Shown here piece after piece: positions 16,986 to 26,258 of a DNA stretch of 64,000 nucleotides; position 1 is the stretch's first letter, and every line of letters starts with the position of its first letter. The stretch is from the NCBI GenBank assembly GCA_003762875.1, contig RIBL01000007.1, forward strand, positions 1 through 64,000, in the 5' to 3' direction. Under the pieces are notes generated by a model. That model was not told the origin of the DNA. It made no database searches and worked only from the letters and a program-made list of their open reading frames with translations. The stretch is from Muribaculaceae bacterium Isolate-110 (HZI) (GTDB lineage: Bacteria > Bacteroidota > Bacteroidia > Bacteroidales > Muribaculaceae). The translations under genes and the position numbers were made by a program.

Positions 16986-17107
16986 ATAAGAAACTGGCAA
17001 ATATCCATCCCGACGCTCAATCTTGTTAAAAAATGTCGGTCGGATTTACGAAAATTTAAATATTTTCACAAAAAATCCGCGTATCGCAAAAAAAACCATA
17101 AAAAAAG

Positions 17108-17139
17108 TTTGGTATGTAAGTTTTTTGTCTTACCTTTGC
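17108..17139 (+). promoter_or_regulatory. Promoter of the small acidic lipoprotein
   Basis: TTTG at 17108-17111 and TACCTTTGC at 17131-17139 with a 19-bp spacer, a close match to the Bacteroidota consensus in A/T-rich surroundings, which suggests strong expression. Confidence 0.85.
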
Positions 17140-17190
17140 ACTGTTTTTGAAGCTTAAATATTGTTCAATAATTTAACGAGAAAAGAAAAA

Positions 17191-17385
17191 ATGAAAAAGT
17201 TAGTTTTAGTTGCCGCTGTTGCTTTCAGCGCATCTTTGTTCTCCTGCGGTTCTTCTGACAAGGCTGCTCAGGAAACTACCGAGCCCGTTGTAGAAGAGAC
17301 CGTTGTTGAGGAAGTTGCTACTGTTGACAGCGTAGTCGCTGACAGCACTGTTGCTCCCGTTGACAGCGTAGCTGCCGCTGAATAA
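17191..17385 (+). CDS. Small acidic lipoprotein
   Basis: ATG 17191 gives a 64-residue protein; the frame opens ten codons earlier but MKKLVLVAAVAFSASLFSC is a typical lipoprotein signal with cysteine at residue 19. The mature tail of 46 residues is nearly all Glu, Asp, Val, Ala, Thr and Ser with repeated VDSV units (VATVDSVVADSTVAPVDSVAA), so it is likely an extended, disordered acidic peptide tethered to a membrane. Codon choice is strongly biased to GTT/GCT compared with neighbours, and the promoter is near consensus, both signs of abundant expression. Function unknown. Confidence 0.8.
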   Translation: MKKLVLVAAVAFSASLFSCGSSDKAAQETTEPVVEETVVEEVATVDSVVADSTVAPVDSVAAAE

Positions 17386-17405
17386 TTTTTGCGGTAACAC
17401 CTAAC

Positions 17406-17493
17406 AAGGAAGGTCCGGCACGATTAATACCCCGGACACTTCAACGGTATTAAGCTGATTGCCCGTAGCTATTACGTGCGACCAGCTTTCCTT
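17406..17493 (+). ncRNA. Candidate structured RNA with H-type pseudoknot
   Basis: The gap between the acidic lipoprotein and the P-type ATPase can fold as a compact RNA. Stem 1 pairs GTCCGG (17413-17418) with CCGGAC (17432-17437). Eight loop bases TTAATACC (17424-17431) pair perfectly with GGTATTAA (17446-17453), giving an H-type pseudoknot with stacked stems and short connecting loops. A second hairpin is closed by GCTG/CAGC (17454-17457, 17483-17486) with an inner CGTA/TACG, and AAGGAA (17406-17411) pairs with TTCCTT (17488-17493), followed by a U-rich run. It could be a 3'-UTR-derived small RNA or a cis-regulator of the ATPase. I cannot match it to a known family. Confidence 0.5.
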
Positions 17494-17522
17494 ATTTTCA
17501 AGCCCTTCCTGTCATCAAAGAT

Positions 17523-20225
17523 ATGCAACACACATCGCGCCATGCGGGGCTCGACGACCGGCAGGTCATGCAAAGCCGCCTGGAGCATGGCTCCAACATA
17601 CTCACCCCGCCTCGTAAGGCATCGGCCTGGAGCAAGTTTCTGGCCAAATTTTCCGACCCTCTCATCATCATCCTGCTCATAGCGGGAGCCATGTCGGTGG
17701 GCATCTCGTTTTACGAATACTTCGCCCTCGGGTCCGGCCCCGGAGTGTTCTTCGAGCCGACAGGCATATTCATAGCCATAATGCTCGCCACCGGCCTCGC
17801 ATTTTACTTTGAGGAAAAAGCCGACAAAGAGTTTGCCCTGCTCAACCGGGTCAACGACGACACCCCCGTCCAGGTGATACGCGGCAGCCTGAGCATCGAG
17901 ATAGCACGCAAGGACGTAGTGGTGGGCGACATAGTGCTGCTCAACACGGGCGAGGAAGTCCCGGCCGACGGACAGTTGCTCGAAGCCGTGTCGCTCAGTG
18001 TGGACGAGTCATCGCTCACAGGCGAGCCCATAGCCCGCAAGACGGTGGTGTCGAGTGACTTTGACCCCGAAGCCACATTTCCCTCCGACCAAGTGCTGCG
18101 CGGCACCAAAGTCATGGAAGGCCACGGAGTCATGACCGTCACAGCAGTAGGCGACCACACCGAGAACGGCAAAGTATTTGTCGCATCGCAGATTGACGAC
18201 AGCGTGCGCACGCCGCTCAACGAGCAGCTCGACGGGCTCGGCTCGCTCGTCACCAAAGCCAGTTATGCCGTGGCCGCGCTCATCGTCGCAGGCCGTCTGC
18301 TCGTCTATTTCACAGCGTCGGGCATGCAGTTTGAATGGGTCTCATTTGTAGCCTATCTGCTCCAGACACTGATGATAGCCGTCACCCTCATAGTGGTCGC
18401 AGTGCCCGAAGGGCTCCCGATGGCCGTGACGCTCTCGCTTGCCTATTCGATGAGACGCATGTTCAAGGCCGGTAACCTCGTGCGCCGCATGCACGCGTGC
18501 GAGACCATGGGAGCCACTACGGTGATATGCACCGACAAGACCGGCACCCTCACCCAAAACCGCATGCAGGTGGCCGAAGCCTGTTTCCCCTCATTGCCCG
18601 ACGGGCAGCTTGACGACTCCGGGCCCGCCCATACAATAGCCGAAGGGATAGCCGTCAACAGCACAGCGCAGCTCGACATGACCGACCCCTCTCACCCCGT
18701 GGCTCTCGGCAACCCCACCGAGGGCGCACTGCTCCTGTGGCTCCACTCGGCCCGTATAGACTATCTCGCCCTGCGCGATGGAGTGAGAGTGGTGGAGGAA
18801 TTACCCTTTACAACCGAACGCAAATACATGGCCACGCTCGTGCGAGACCATCGCGGCCGTCATATAATATATGTAAAGGGCGCGCCCGAGATTGTGGCGG
18901 CCATGTGTGGCATATTCCCGCAAGGCATGGATGAGGCGGCGGTCGACTCACGTCTGCTCGGCTATCAGCGTCAGGGCATGCGCACACTCGGTTTTGCCTG
19001 CGTGGAGCTGCCCGACGGCCATGTCTCGGGGCTCGACAGTCTTGCCGCGCTCCGACCGCATGTGAGACTGCTCGGCATAGTGGCCATAGCCGACCCTGTG
19101 CGTCCGGATGTGCCCGACGCCGTGCGCCTTGTACGCCATGCGGGCATAGACGTGAAAATAGTCACAGGCGACACTCCTGCCACAGCCCGCGAGATAGGGC
19201 GCGGCATAGGCCTGTGGATTGATGCCGACACAGACCGTAGCATTATCACGGGCAGCGAGTTTGCCGCATTGTCCGACGCCGAGCTGCGCAGCCGTGTGGG
19301 CGACCTCAAAATCATAGCCAGGGCTCGTCCGATGGACAAGAAGCGTCTTGTCGAAGCTCTGCAGGCCAACAATGAGGTGGTCGCAGTCACAGGCGACGGC
19401 ACCAACGACGCTCCCGCGCTCAAAGCCGCCCATGTGGGCCTCTCGATGGGTGACGGCACAGCCGTGGCCAAGGAGGCGAGCGACATCACCATCATCGACA
19501 ATTCCTTCTCGTCGATAGGCAAGGCTGTCATGTGGGGCCGCTCGCTCTATCTCAACATACAGCGTTTCATCCTCTTCCAGCTCACGGTCAATGTGGTGGC
19601 CTCGCTCATCGTGCTTGCAGGCGCGTTTATGGGCATGCAGTCACCCCTCACGGTCACCCAGATGCTGTGGGTCAACCTCATTATGGACACCTTTGCGGCA
19701 ATAGCCCTCTCCACATTGCCCCCGTCGGCCGACGTGATGGATGAGAAGCCCCGTTCGCGCACGGCATTCATCATCAGCCCCGCTATGGGTTGGTTCATAG
19801 CCGTTGTGGGCGGACTCTTTTTCGTCCTGCTCTTCGGGCTGCTGTGGTATCTGCGTCACACCGACCTCGACTCGCTCACGCAACTGTTCCGTCTCCCGTT
19901 GCTGCCGTCCGACAAAGGCCTTTCGCCCTACGAGCTGTCGCTCTTCTTCACCACATTCGTCTTCCTCCAGTTCTGGAATCTTTTCAATGCCAAAGCCTTT
20001 GCGACAGGCCGTTCGGCCCTGCATTTCAAAGGCTGCTCCGAATTCGTCACCATCGCCCTCTTTATCCTTCTGGGCCAGGTGTGTATCGTCGAGATAGGAC
20101 GGCAGTTCTTCAACGTCCAACCGCTTCGGCTCTCTGACTGGGTAATTATAATCTGCGGCACATCCATCGTGTTTTGGGCCGGCGAAATCATCCGACTCTT
20201 TGGCCGAAAAAGAAAAAATGTGTAA
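17523..20225 (+). CDS. Calcium-translocating P-type ATPase (PMCA-like)
   Basis: A 900-residue P2-type cation pump of the inner membrane, probably exporting Ca2+. Actuator motif SLTGEP (TGE at 166-168), phosphorylated aspartate D338 in DKTGTLTQNRM, and GDGTND at 624-629 are intact. The fourth membrane helix carries VPEGLP (294-299), the ion-binding motif of Ca2+ and Na+/K+ type pumps rather than the CPC of heavy-metal pumps; membrane segments are at about 45-95, 240-320 and six in the C-terminal third. There are no N-terminal metal-binding domains. It follows the candidate structured RNA by about 30 bp. Ca2+ as substrate is inferred from family. Confidence 0.9.
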   Translation: MQHTSRHAGLDDRQVMQSRLEHGSNILTPPRKASAWSKFLAKFSDPLIIILLIAGAMSVGISFYEYFALGSGPGVFFEPTGIFIAIMLATGLAFYFEEKADKEFALLNRVNDDTPVQVIRGSLSIEIARKDVVVGDIVLLNTGEEVPADGQLLEAVSLSVDESSLTGEPIARKTVVSSDFDPEATFPSDQVLRGTKVMEGHGVMTVTAVGDHTENGKVFVASQIDDSVRTPLNEQLDGLGSLVTKASYAVAALIVAGRLLVYFTASGMQFEWVSFVAYLLQTLMIAVTLIVVAVPEGLPMAVTLSLAYSMRRMFKAGNLVRRMHACETMGATTVICTDKTGTLTQNRMQVAEACFPSLPDGQLDDSGPAHTIAEGIAVNSTAQLDMTDPSHPVALGNPTEGALLLWLHSARIDYLALRDGVRVVEELPFTTERKYMATLVRDHRGRHIIYVKGAPEIVAAMCGIFPQGMDEAAVDSRLLGYQRQGMRTLGFACVELPDGHVSGLDSLAALRPHVRLLGIVAIADPVRPDVPDAVRLVRHAGIDVKIVTGDTPATAREIGRGIGLWIDADTDRSIITGSEFAALSDAELRSRVGDLKIIARARPMDKKRLVEALQANNEVVAVTGDGTNDAPALKAAHVGLSMGDGTAVAKEASDITIIDNSFSSIGKAVMWGRSLYLNIQRFILFQLTVNVVASLIVLAGAFMGMQSPLTVTQMLWVNLIMDTFAAIALSTLPPSADVMDEKPRSRTAFIISPAMGWFIAVVGGLFFVLLFGLLWYLRHTDLDSLTQLFRLPLLPSDKGLSPYELSLFFTTFVFLQFWNLFNAKAFATGRSALHFKGCSEFVTIALFILLGQVCIVEIGRQFFNVQPLRLSDWVIIICGTSIVFWAGEIIRLFGRKRKNV

Positions 20226-20230
20226 CTTTG
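20199..20230 (+). promoter_or_regulatory. alaS promoter
   Basis: TTTG at 20199-20202 and TAACTTTG at 20223-20230, 20 bp apart. The -33 part is inside the last codons of the P-type ATPase gene and the -7 box contains its stop codon. Confidence 0.8.
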
Positions 20231-20280
20231 TGCCCGTAATTTTTCAAAAAATACGATAATAACAAGCTAATCATATAATC

Positions 20281-22905
20281 ATGTTGACAGCAAAGGAGAT
20301 ACGTGAATCATTCAAGGAATTTTTCCGTACCAAAGGTCATCACATCGTGCCCTCGGCTCCGATGGTGATAAAGGATGACCCCACACTCATGTTCACCAAC
20401 GCCGGTATGAACCAGTTCAAGGACATCATCCTCGGCAACAAGGCGGCGAAATATCAGCGTGTGGCCGACTCTCAGAAATGCTTGCGTGTCTCCGGCAAGC
20501 ACAACGACCTCGAGGAAGTGGGCATGGACACCTATCACCACACCATGTTCGAGATGCTCGGCAACTGGAGCTTTGGCGACTATTTCAAGAAAGAAGCCAT
20601 CGACTGGGCGTGGGAATATCTCGTAGACGTGCTCGGTCTTGACCCCGACCGTCTCTATGCCACAGTGTTTGAAGGCTCGCCCGAGGAGGGCCTTGCCCGC
20701 GACGACGAAGCCGCTTCCTACTGGGAGAAGCATCTGCCCGCATCCCACATCATCAACGGCAACAAGCACGACAACTTCTGGGAGATGGGCGACACAGGCC
20801 CCTGCGGCCCCTGCTCGGAGATACACATCGACCTGCGTTCGCCTCAGGAGCGCGCCGAGATTGACGGTGCCTCGCTCGTAAATCATGACAACCCCCTCGT
20901 CATAGAGATATGGAACCTCGTGTTCATGCAGTACAACCGCAAAGCCGACGGCTCGCTCGAGCCGCTCCCGGCCAAGGTCATCGACACCGGCATGGGCTTC
21001 GAGCGTCTCTGCATGGCTCTCCAGGGCAAAAAATCCAACTATGACACCGACGTGTTCACTCCCCTCATCGACACAATATCGCGACTCTCAGGCAAAGAAT
21101 ATGGCCAAGACCGCCAGGTCGACATCGCAATGCGCGTTATAGCCGACCATGTGCGCACCATCGCCTTCTCCATCGCCGACTCACAGCTTCCCGGCAATGC
21201 CAAGGCCGGCTATGTGATACGCCGCATCCTGCGTCGCGCCGTACGTTACGCCTACACCTTCCTTGACCAGAAACAGGCGTTCATGTACAAGCTCGTCAAC
21301 ACACTCATCGACTCGATGGGCGAGGCTTATCCCGAGATTGCAGCCCAGCGCGAGCTCATAATGAAAGTAATCAAAGAGGAAGAGGACGCTTTCCTCCGCA
21401 CTCTCGACAAGGGTATATCCATTCTCGACAATGCCATTCAGACGGCACGCAAGGAGGGCAAGACCGAGATTTCGGGCAAGGATGCCTTTGTGCTCTATGA
21501 CACATACGGCTTCCCCCTCGACTTGACTGAGCTGATTCTCAAGGAAAACGGCATGACGCTCGACAAGACTGAGTTTGACAAGGAAATGGAGGCCCAGAAG
21601 ACCCGTGCACGCAATGCGGCAGCCGTCGAGGCTACCGACTGGGTAGTGCTCAGCGAGGGTGAGACCGAGTTTGTCGGCTATGACAGCACCTCGGCCCTTA
21701 CACGCATCCTCCGCTATCGCAACGTGAAGCAGAAAGGCAAGAGCTTCTATCAGATAGTGCTCTCCGTGACCCCGTTCTATGCAGAGATGGGCGGACAGGT
21801 AGGCGACAGCGGCTGGCTCATAAACGGCGACGAGAAGATTGAAGTCTACGACACCAAGCGAGAGAACGGCCAGGCCGTACACCTCACCACATCGCTTCCC
21901 GCCGATGTCAACGCCGAGTTCGAGGCCCGCATCAACGAGGCCGCACGTCGTGCCACCGAGTGTAACCACTCAGCCACCCACCTGCTTCACGCAGCTCTGC
22001 GTCAGGTGCTTGGCACACACGTCGAGCAGAAAGGCTCGTTCGTGTCGCCCAATGTGCTCCGTTTTGACTTCAGCCACTTCCAGAAACTCACACCCGAGGA
22101 GATTCGTGCTGTCGAGCACATAGCCAATGCCAACGTGCGCAAGGCCATACCTCTCGATGAACACCGCTCCCTCCCAATAGCCGAGGCTCGTGCAATGGGT
22201 GCCATGGCTCTTTTCGGTGAGAAATACGGTGAAGAGGTACGTGTCATAAAATATGGCGATTCGGTCGAGCTGTGTGGCGGTACACACGTGCCCAACACCG
22301 GCAATATCGGCATCATCCGTATCGTGTCGGAGTCAAGTATCGCGGCCGGCATACGTCGCATCGAAGCCATCACAGGCGAAGTGGCCGAGGAGGCTATCGA
22401 CAGCCTCACCGACACACTGCGTGCCGTAGGCGAGATGTTCCACAACGCACCCGACATCCGTCAGGCCATTCGCAAAGCCATTGAGGAAAACACCGAGCTG
22501 CGCAAGGAAGTCGAAGAGTTCATGAAAGAGCGCACCCGCAACGTTGCCAAGGAGCTTCTTGAGACAGCCGAGTCATACGGCGGCATGAAGATTGTCTCGC
22601 TTGCAGGCGTGCGCACACCCGACATGGTCAAGAACGTAGCCTTCCTCGTGCGTCAGATGTCATCGACCGCAACAGCATTCATCGCAGCCACAGCCGACAT
22701 AGCCGGCAAGCCGCTTCTCACAGTGGCTCTGACTGACGACCTCGTGTCGGGCGGACTCAATGCGTCGGCCATCGTCCGCAATGCAGCCAAGGCCATCAAG
22801 GGCGGCGGCGGCGGACAGCCCGGATTCGCACAGGCCGGTGGCAAGGATGCCGACGGGCTCTCGATTGCGTTTACATCGATGCACGATGCTTTGAAAGGAA
22901 ACTAA
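20281..22905 (+). CDS. alaS: Alanine-tRNA ligase
   Basis: Charges tRNA-Ala in the cytosol and edits mis-acylated Ser/Gly. The 874-residue length is that of full alanyl-tRNA synthetases: class II catalytic core ([10 protein letters not shown]-type start with [15 protein letters not shown]), editing domain with the zinc-site motifs HSATH (near residue 564) and CGGTH (near 665), and a C-terminal C-Ala/DHHA1 domain with the glycine run [14 protein letters not shown]. It has its own promoter and is followed after 21 bp by a Dabb protein gene. Confidence 0.97.
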   Translation: MLTAKEIRESFKEFFRTKGHHIVPSAPMVIKDDPTLMFTNAGMNQFKDIILGNKAAKYQRVADSQKCLRVSGKHNDLEEVGMDTYHHTMFEMLGNWSFGDYFKKEAIDWAWEYLVDVLGLDPDRLYATVFEGSPEEGLARDDEAASYWEKHLPASHIINGNKHDNFWEMGDTGPCGPCSEIHIDLRSPQERAEIDGASLVNHDNPLVIEIWNLVFMQYNRKADGSLEPLPAKVIDTGMGFERLCMALQGKKSNYDTDVFTPLIDTISRLSGKEYGQDRQVDIAMRVIADHVRTIAFSIADSQLPGNAKAGYVIRRILRRAVRYAYTFLDQKQAFMYKLVNTLIDSMGEAYPEIAAQRELIMKVIKEEEDAFLRTLDKGISILDNAIQTARKEGKTEISGKDAFVLYDTYGFPLDLTELILKENGMTLDKTEFDKEMEAQKTRARNAAAVEATDWVVLSEGETEFVGYDSTSALTRILRYRNVKQKGKSFYQIVLSVTPFYAEMGGQVGDSGWLINGDEKIEVYDTKRENGQAVHLTTSLPADVNAEFEARINEAARRATECNHSATHLLHAALRQVLGTHVEQKGSFVSPNVLRFDFSHFQKLTPEEIRAVEHIANANVRKAIPLDEHRSLPIAEARAMGAMALFGEKYGEEVRVIKYGDSVELCGGTHVPNTGNIGIIRIVSESSIAAGIRRIEAITGEVAEEAIDSLTDTLRAVGEMFHNAPDIRQAIRKAIEENTELRKEVEEFMKERTRNVAKELLETAESYGGMKIVSLAGVRTPDMVKNVAFLVRQMSSTATAFIAATADIAGKPLLTVALTDDLVSGGLNASAIVRNAAKAIKGGGGGQPGFAQAGGKDADGLSIAFTSMHDALKGN

Positions 22906-22926
22906 CCGTAAACATACAGTCAACCC

Positions 22927-23220
22927 ATGGTTAAACATATAGTCACATTCAAGCTCTCAGGCACAGCCGAGGAGCGCAGAGCGGTGGCCGAGCGTTTTCG
23001 TGACGCACTTCTCGCGCTTCCCGCACAGATAGAAGTCCTGCGTTCGATGGAAGTAGGCATCAATGAAAACCCCTCCGAGGATTGGGACGTCGTGCTTACG
23101 GCTGTAGTCCCCGACATGGAGTCGGTCGAAGTCTATGCCAAGCATCCCGCTCATGTGGCCGCAGCATCCATTCTTGCCGGTCACAAGGAGTCGCGCGCAT
23201 GCGTTGACTACTGTTTTTAG
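22927..23220 (+). CDS. Dabb family stress-responsive alpha/beta-barrel protein
   Basis: A 97-residue protein matching the dimeric A/B barrel (Dabb) family: MVKHIVTFKLSGTAEERRA start, central SMEVGINENPSEDWDVVLTA and the YAKHPAHVAAAS block. Such ferredoxin-fold dimers are of poorly known function, some being stress-induced. It lies 21 bp after alaS and is followed by a strong hairpin. Confidence 0.88.
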   Translation: MVKHIVTFKLSGTAEERRAVAERFRDALLALPAQIEVLRSMEVGINENPSEDWDVVLTAVVPDMESVEVYAKHPAHVAAASILAGHKESRACVDYCF

Positions 23221-23244
23221 TCTGATCCAAGATATTCGGCAAAC

Positions 23245-23291
23245 ATCCAAAACGGCAGACTGTCACACTGTGGCGGTTTGCCGTTTTGGAT
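23245..23291 (+). terminator. Terminator after the alaS-Dabb unit
   Basis: ATCCAAAACGGCA (23245-23257) pairs perfectly with TGCCGTTTTGGAT (23279-23291), followed by a T-rich stretch. It is 24 bp downstream of the Dabb stop codon. Confidence 0.75.
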
Positions 23292-23406
23292 TATGTTTTA
23301 TTTTTACAAAATCAAAAAGTTGCCCAAAAGCATGATGCAATATGTTGATGGTTAGGCGTATGCGTATTTTATTGTGGCGAAAAGTTGTCCAAAACGGAAA
23401 ACTGTC
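23246..23406 (+). repeat. Repeated TCCAAAACGG elements before nrdD
   Basis: A 19-bp sequence starting TCCAAAACGG and ending ACTGTC occurs at 23246-23264 and 23388-23406 with two mismatches, and AAAAGTTG(C/T)CCAAAA occurs at 23315-23329 and 23380-23394. The 273-bp gap 23221-23493 holds these, the hairpin above and the nrdD promoter. Confidence 0.75.
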
Positions 23407-23428
23407 GATATAATTTGGTGCGGTTTTA

Positions 23429-23461
23429 TTTGGAAAATATATAGTTTGGGCGTAACTTTGC
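23429..23461 (+). promoter_or_regulatory. nrdD promoter
   Basis: TTTG at 23429-23432, 20-bp spacer, TAACTTTGC at 23453-23461; start codon at 23494. Confidence 0.85.
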
Positions 23462-23493
23462 AGCACAATAATCCCCCTCAACATAAAACCCAA

Positions 23494-25701
23494 ATGATAC
23501 ATACAGTAGTTAAGCGCGACGGACGTATCGTCGGCTATAATGAAGAAAAAATCAAGGCTGCAATTCGTAAGGCTATGCTGACAACCGAGATGGGCGAGGA
23601 CGAGTCGCTCATAGCACGTATAGTCGACATCATAACCATGACAGGCGGAGAGCAGATGACCGTCGAGCAGATACAGGATCGCGTGGAGCTCGAGTTGATG
23701 AACTCGCCCCGCAAAGAAGTCGCCAAGCGTTACATCGCATATCGCGACCAGCGTTCCATCGCACGTCGAGCCAAGACTCGCGACATGTTTCTTGAGATTA
23801 TCGAAGCTAAAAACAACGATATCACACGTGAGAACGCCAATATGAACACCGACTCGCCGGCCGGAATGATGATGAAGTTCGCCAGCGAGACCACCAAGCC
23901 TTTTGTGGACGACTATCTTCTCTCGCCCCAGGTGCGAGAGGCTGTCAACAACGGCTATATCCACATCCACGACAAAGACTATTATCCCACCAAGAGCCTC
24001 ACCTGTGTGCAGCATCCTCTTGATCGCATTCTCAAGTATGGTTTCGTCGCAGGTCATGGCGAGTCACGTCCGGCCAAGCGCATAGAGACCGCAAGCATCA
24101 TCGGCTGCATATCACTCGAGACCGCTCAGAACGAAATGCACGGAGGTCAGGCCATCCCGGCATTTGACTTCTATCTCGCACCGTTTGTACGCTCATCCTA
24201 TATCGAGGAAATCAAGACCCTCGAGCGTCTCACATGCTCCGACCTCTCACACCTCTACAATATCGACATCAAGGATTATATCAAGGAAGATGTCGAAAAA
24301 TATTCCGGTGACGAGCGTTACATGCACCATGCCATCAACCAGACCGTAGCCAGGGTGCACCAGTCGATGGAGGCGTTTATTCACAACATGAACACCATCC
24401 ATTCGCGTGGAGGCAACCAAGTGGTGTTCAGCTCCATCAATTATGGCACCGACACTTCGGCTGAGGGACGCTGCATCATCCGTGAACTGCTGCGTACCAC
24501 CTATGAGGGTGTAGGCAATGGCGCGACAGCCATCTTCCCCATTCAGATATGGAAGAAAAAGCGTGGTGTGAGCTATCTTCCAGAAGACCCCAACTATGAC
24601 CTCTATCAGCTCGCATGCAAGGTGACAGCCCGCCGATTCTTCCCCAATTTCGTCAACCTCGATGCCACGTTCAATCATCACGACAAGTGGGATGCCAATG
24701 ACCCCGAGCGTTACAAATATGAAGTTGCGACAATGGGATGCCGTACACGAGTCTTTGAAAACCGTTTTGGCGAAAAGACCTCGATAGGACGCGGCAACAT
24801 CAGCTTCACCACTATTAATATCGTGCGTCTTGCCATTGAGTGCATGAACATAGTCGACCGCGAGGAGCGTGTGGCACGATTCTTCAGCAAACTTGATGAC
24901 ATCCTTGAGATTACAGCCCGTCAGTTGTGCGAGCGATTCGACTTCCAGAAGACCGCTATGGCCAAGCAGTTCCCGCTGCTCATGTCGCGTCTGTGGAATG
25001 GTGCCGAGAATCTCGCTCCTACCGATACCATCGAGAGCGTCATCAATCAGGGCACACTCGGCATCGGATTTATCGGCCTTGCCGAATGTCTCATAGCCCT
25101 CACGGGCAAGCATCATGGCGAGAGCGAGGACTCGCAGAAACTTGGACTTCGTATAATCTCCCACATGCGCTCGCGTGTCAATGACTTCTCGGAGCGTTAT
25201 CAGCACAACTTCTCCGTCCTTGCGACTCCGGCCGAGGGCCTTTCGGGCAAATTCACTTCGCGTGACCGTCGCTCGTTTGGCGTCATACCCGGTGTGACCG
25301 ACAAAATTTATTATACCAACTCCAATCACGTCCCCGTCTACTACAAGTGCTCCCCGCGCCACAAGGCTCAGGTCGAGGCTCCCTATCACGAACTCACTGG
25401 AGGCGGTCACATATTCTATGTGGAGATTGACGGCGATGCTACCCACAACCCCAAGGCTATCAGTGATATCGTTGATCTCATGGATCAGTATAACATCGGC
25501 TATGGCTCGGTCAATCACAACCGTAACCGTTGCATGGATTGCGGCTACGAGGATGCTCAGGAAAATCTCTCCGAGTGTCCCAAGTGTCACAGCCACAATA
25601 TCGACAACATACAGCGTATCACGGGCTATCTCGTAGGCACGACCGACAGATGGAACAATGCCAAGCTCGCAGAACTTAAAGATCGTATAGTGCACAAGTA
25701 A
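23494..25701 (+). CDS. nrdD: Anaerobic ribonucleoside-triphosphate reductase
   Basis: Class III, oxygen-sensitive glycyl-radical enzyme making deoxyribonucleotides. I start it at ATG 23494 (735 residues) because the -7 box and the conserved ATP-cone start (IHTVVKRDGRIVGYNEEKI) place upstream codons outside the mRNA. The ATP-cone covers about 1-90; the barrel carries the DKDYYPTKSLTC segment; near the C terminus four cysteines (CMDCGY and CPKCHS) form the zinc site, and the radical glycine is G711 in RITGYLVG. The activase gene nrdG follows after 10 bp. Consistent with an anaerobic gut organism. Confidence 0.96.
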   Translation: MIHTVVKRDGRIVGYNEEKIKAAIRKAMLTTEMGEDESLIARIVDIITMTGGEQMTVEQIQDRVELELMNSPRKEVAKRYIAYRDQRSIARRAKTRDMFLEIIEAKNNDITRENANMNTDSPAGMMMKFASETTKPFVDDYLLSPQVREAVNNGYIHIHDKDYYPTKSLTCVQHPLDRILKYGFVAGHGESRPAKRIETASIIGCISLETAQNEMHGGQAIPAFDFYLAPFVRSSYIEEIKTLERLTCSDLSHLYNIDIKDYIKEDVEKYSGDERYMHHAINQTVARVHQSMEAFIHNMNTIHSRGGNQVVFSSINYGTDTSAEGRCIIRELLRTTYEGVGNGATAIFPIQIWKKKRGVSYLPEDPNYDLYQLACKVTARRFFPNFVNLDATFNHHDKWDANDPERYKYEVATMGCRTRVFENRFGEKTSIGRGNISFTTINIVRLAIECMNIVDREERVARFFSKLDDILEITARQLCERFDFQKTAMAKQFPLLMSRLWNGAENLAPTDTIESVINQGTLGIGFIGLAECLIALTGKHHGESEDSQKLGLRIISHMRSRVNDFSERYQHNFSVLATPAEGLSGKFTSRDRRSFGVIPGVTDKIYYTNSNHVPVYYKCSPRHKAQVEAPYHELTGGGHIFYVEIDGDATHNPKAISDIVDLMDQYNIGYGSVNHNRNRCMDCGYEDAQENLSECPKCHSHNIDNIQRITGYLVGTTDRWNNAKLAELKDRIVHK

Positions 25702-25711
25702 TACCTCCTGC

Positions 25712-26203
25712 ATGCGCATACTCGACATTGTCCCGGGGACATCGGTTGATGGCCCCGGGCTTCGTACTTCAATTTATTTTGCCGGATGTGCCCACGCCTG
25801 TCCACAGTGTCACAATCCTCAGTCATGGGACTTCTCATCCGGACGAGAGATGTCGGTCGACGAGGTGTTGCGGATAGTCGAGGACAACGGCTTTGACGTC
25901 ACATTTACCGGTGGAGATCCGCTTTATCAAGCCGCCGATATACTTCCACTTGCCATGGAATTACACCGGCGAGGCTATGCTATATGGTGTTACACAGGAT
26001 ATCGCTATGAATCCATTGCGGTAGATTGTAATATCTCGCCACTGCTTGCATGCTGTGACGTGCTTGTCGATGGTCCCTTTATGGTGGAAAAGCGCGATGT
26101 GCATCTGCTATTTCGCGGCTCCTCCAATCAGCGGCTGATTGATCTGCAACGCTCTACGCCTGCCGACATCCATTTGTGGGAGCCCGAGCCGGTTGTTTTC
26201 TGA
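25712..26203 (+). CDS. nrdG: Anaerobic ribonucleotide reductase activating protein
   Basis: Radical-SAM activase of 163 residues that generates the glycyl radical on NrdD using a [4Fe-4S] cluster and SAM. The cluster cysteines are in FAGCAHACPQCHNPQ (CX4CX2C as read here, close to the CX3CX2C type), and the FTGGDPLYQ segment binds SAM. It is co-transcribed with nrdD. Confidence 0.94.
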   Translation: MRILDIVPGTSVDGPGLRTSIYFAGCAHACPQCHNPQSWDFSSGREMSVDEVLRIVEDNGFDVTFTGGDPLYQAADILPLAMELHRRGYAIWCYTGYRYESIAVDCNISPLLACCDVLVDGPFMVEKRDVHLLFRGSSNQRLIDLQRSTPADIHLWEPEPVVF

Positions 26204-26258
26204 ACAAATGACATGCTTCGGACGTTGAGTTCATAGACAACCTAAAAATTAAACACCT

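Noticed and set aside
17406-17493. Signal-recognition-particle RNA or tRNA-like gene
   Set aside because: No conserved SRP tetraloop or tRNA arms; only a pseudoknot candidate is supported.
23374-23493. Upstream extension of nrdD
   Set aside because: It would start before the nrdD promoter; the ATP-cone begins at 23494.
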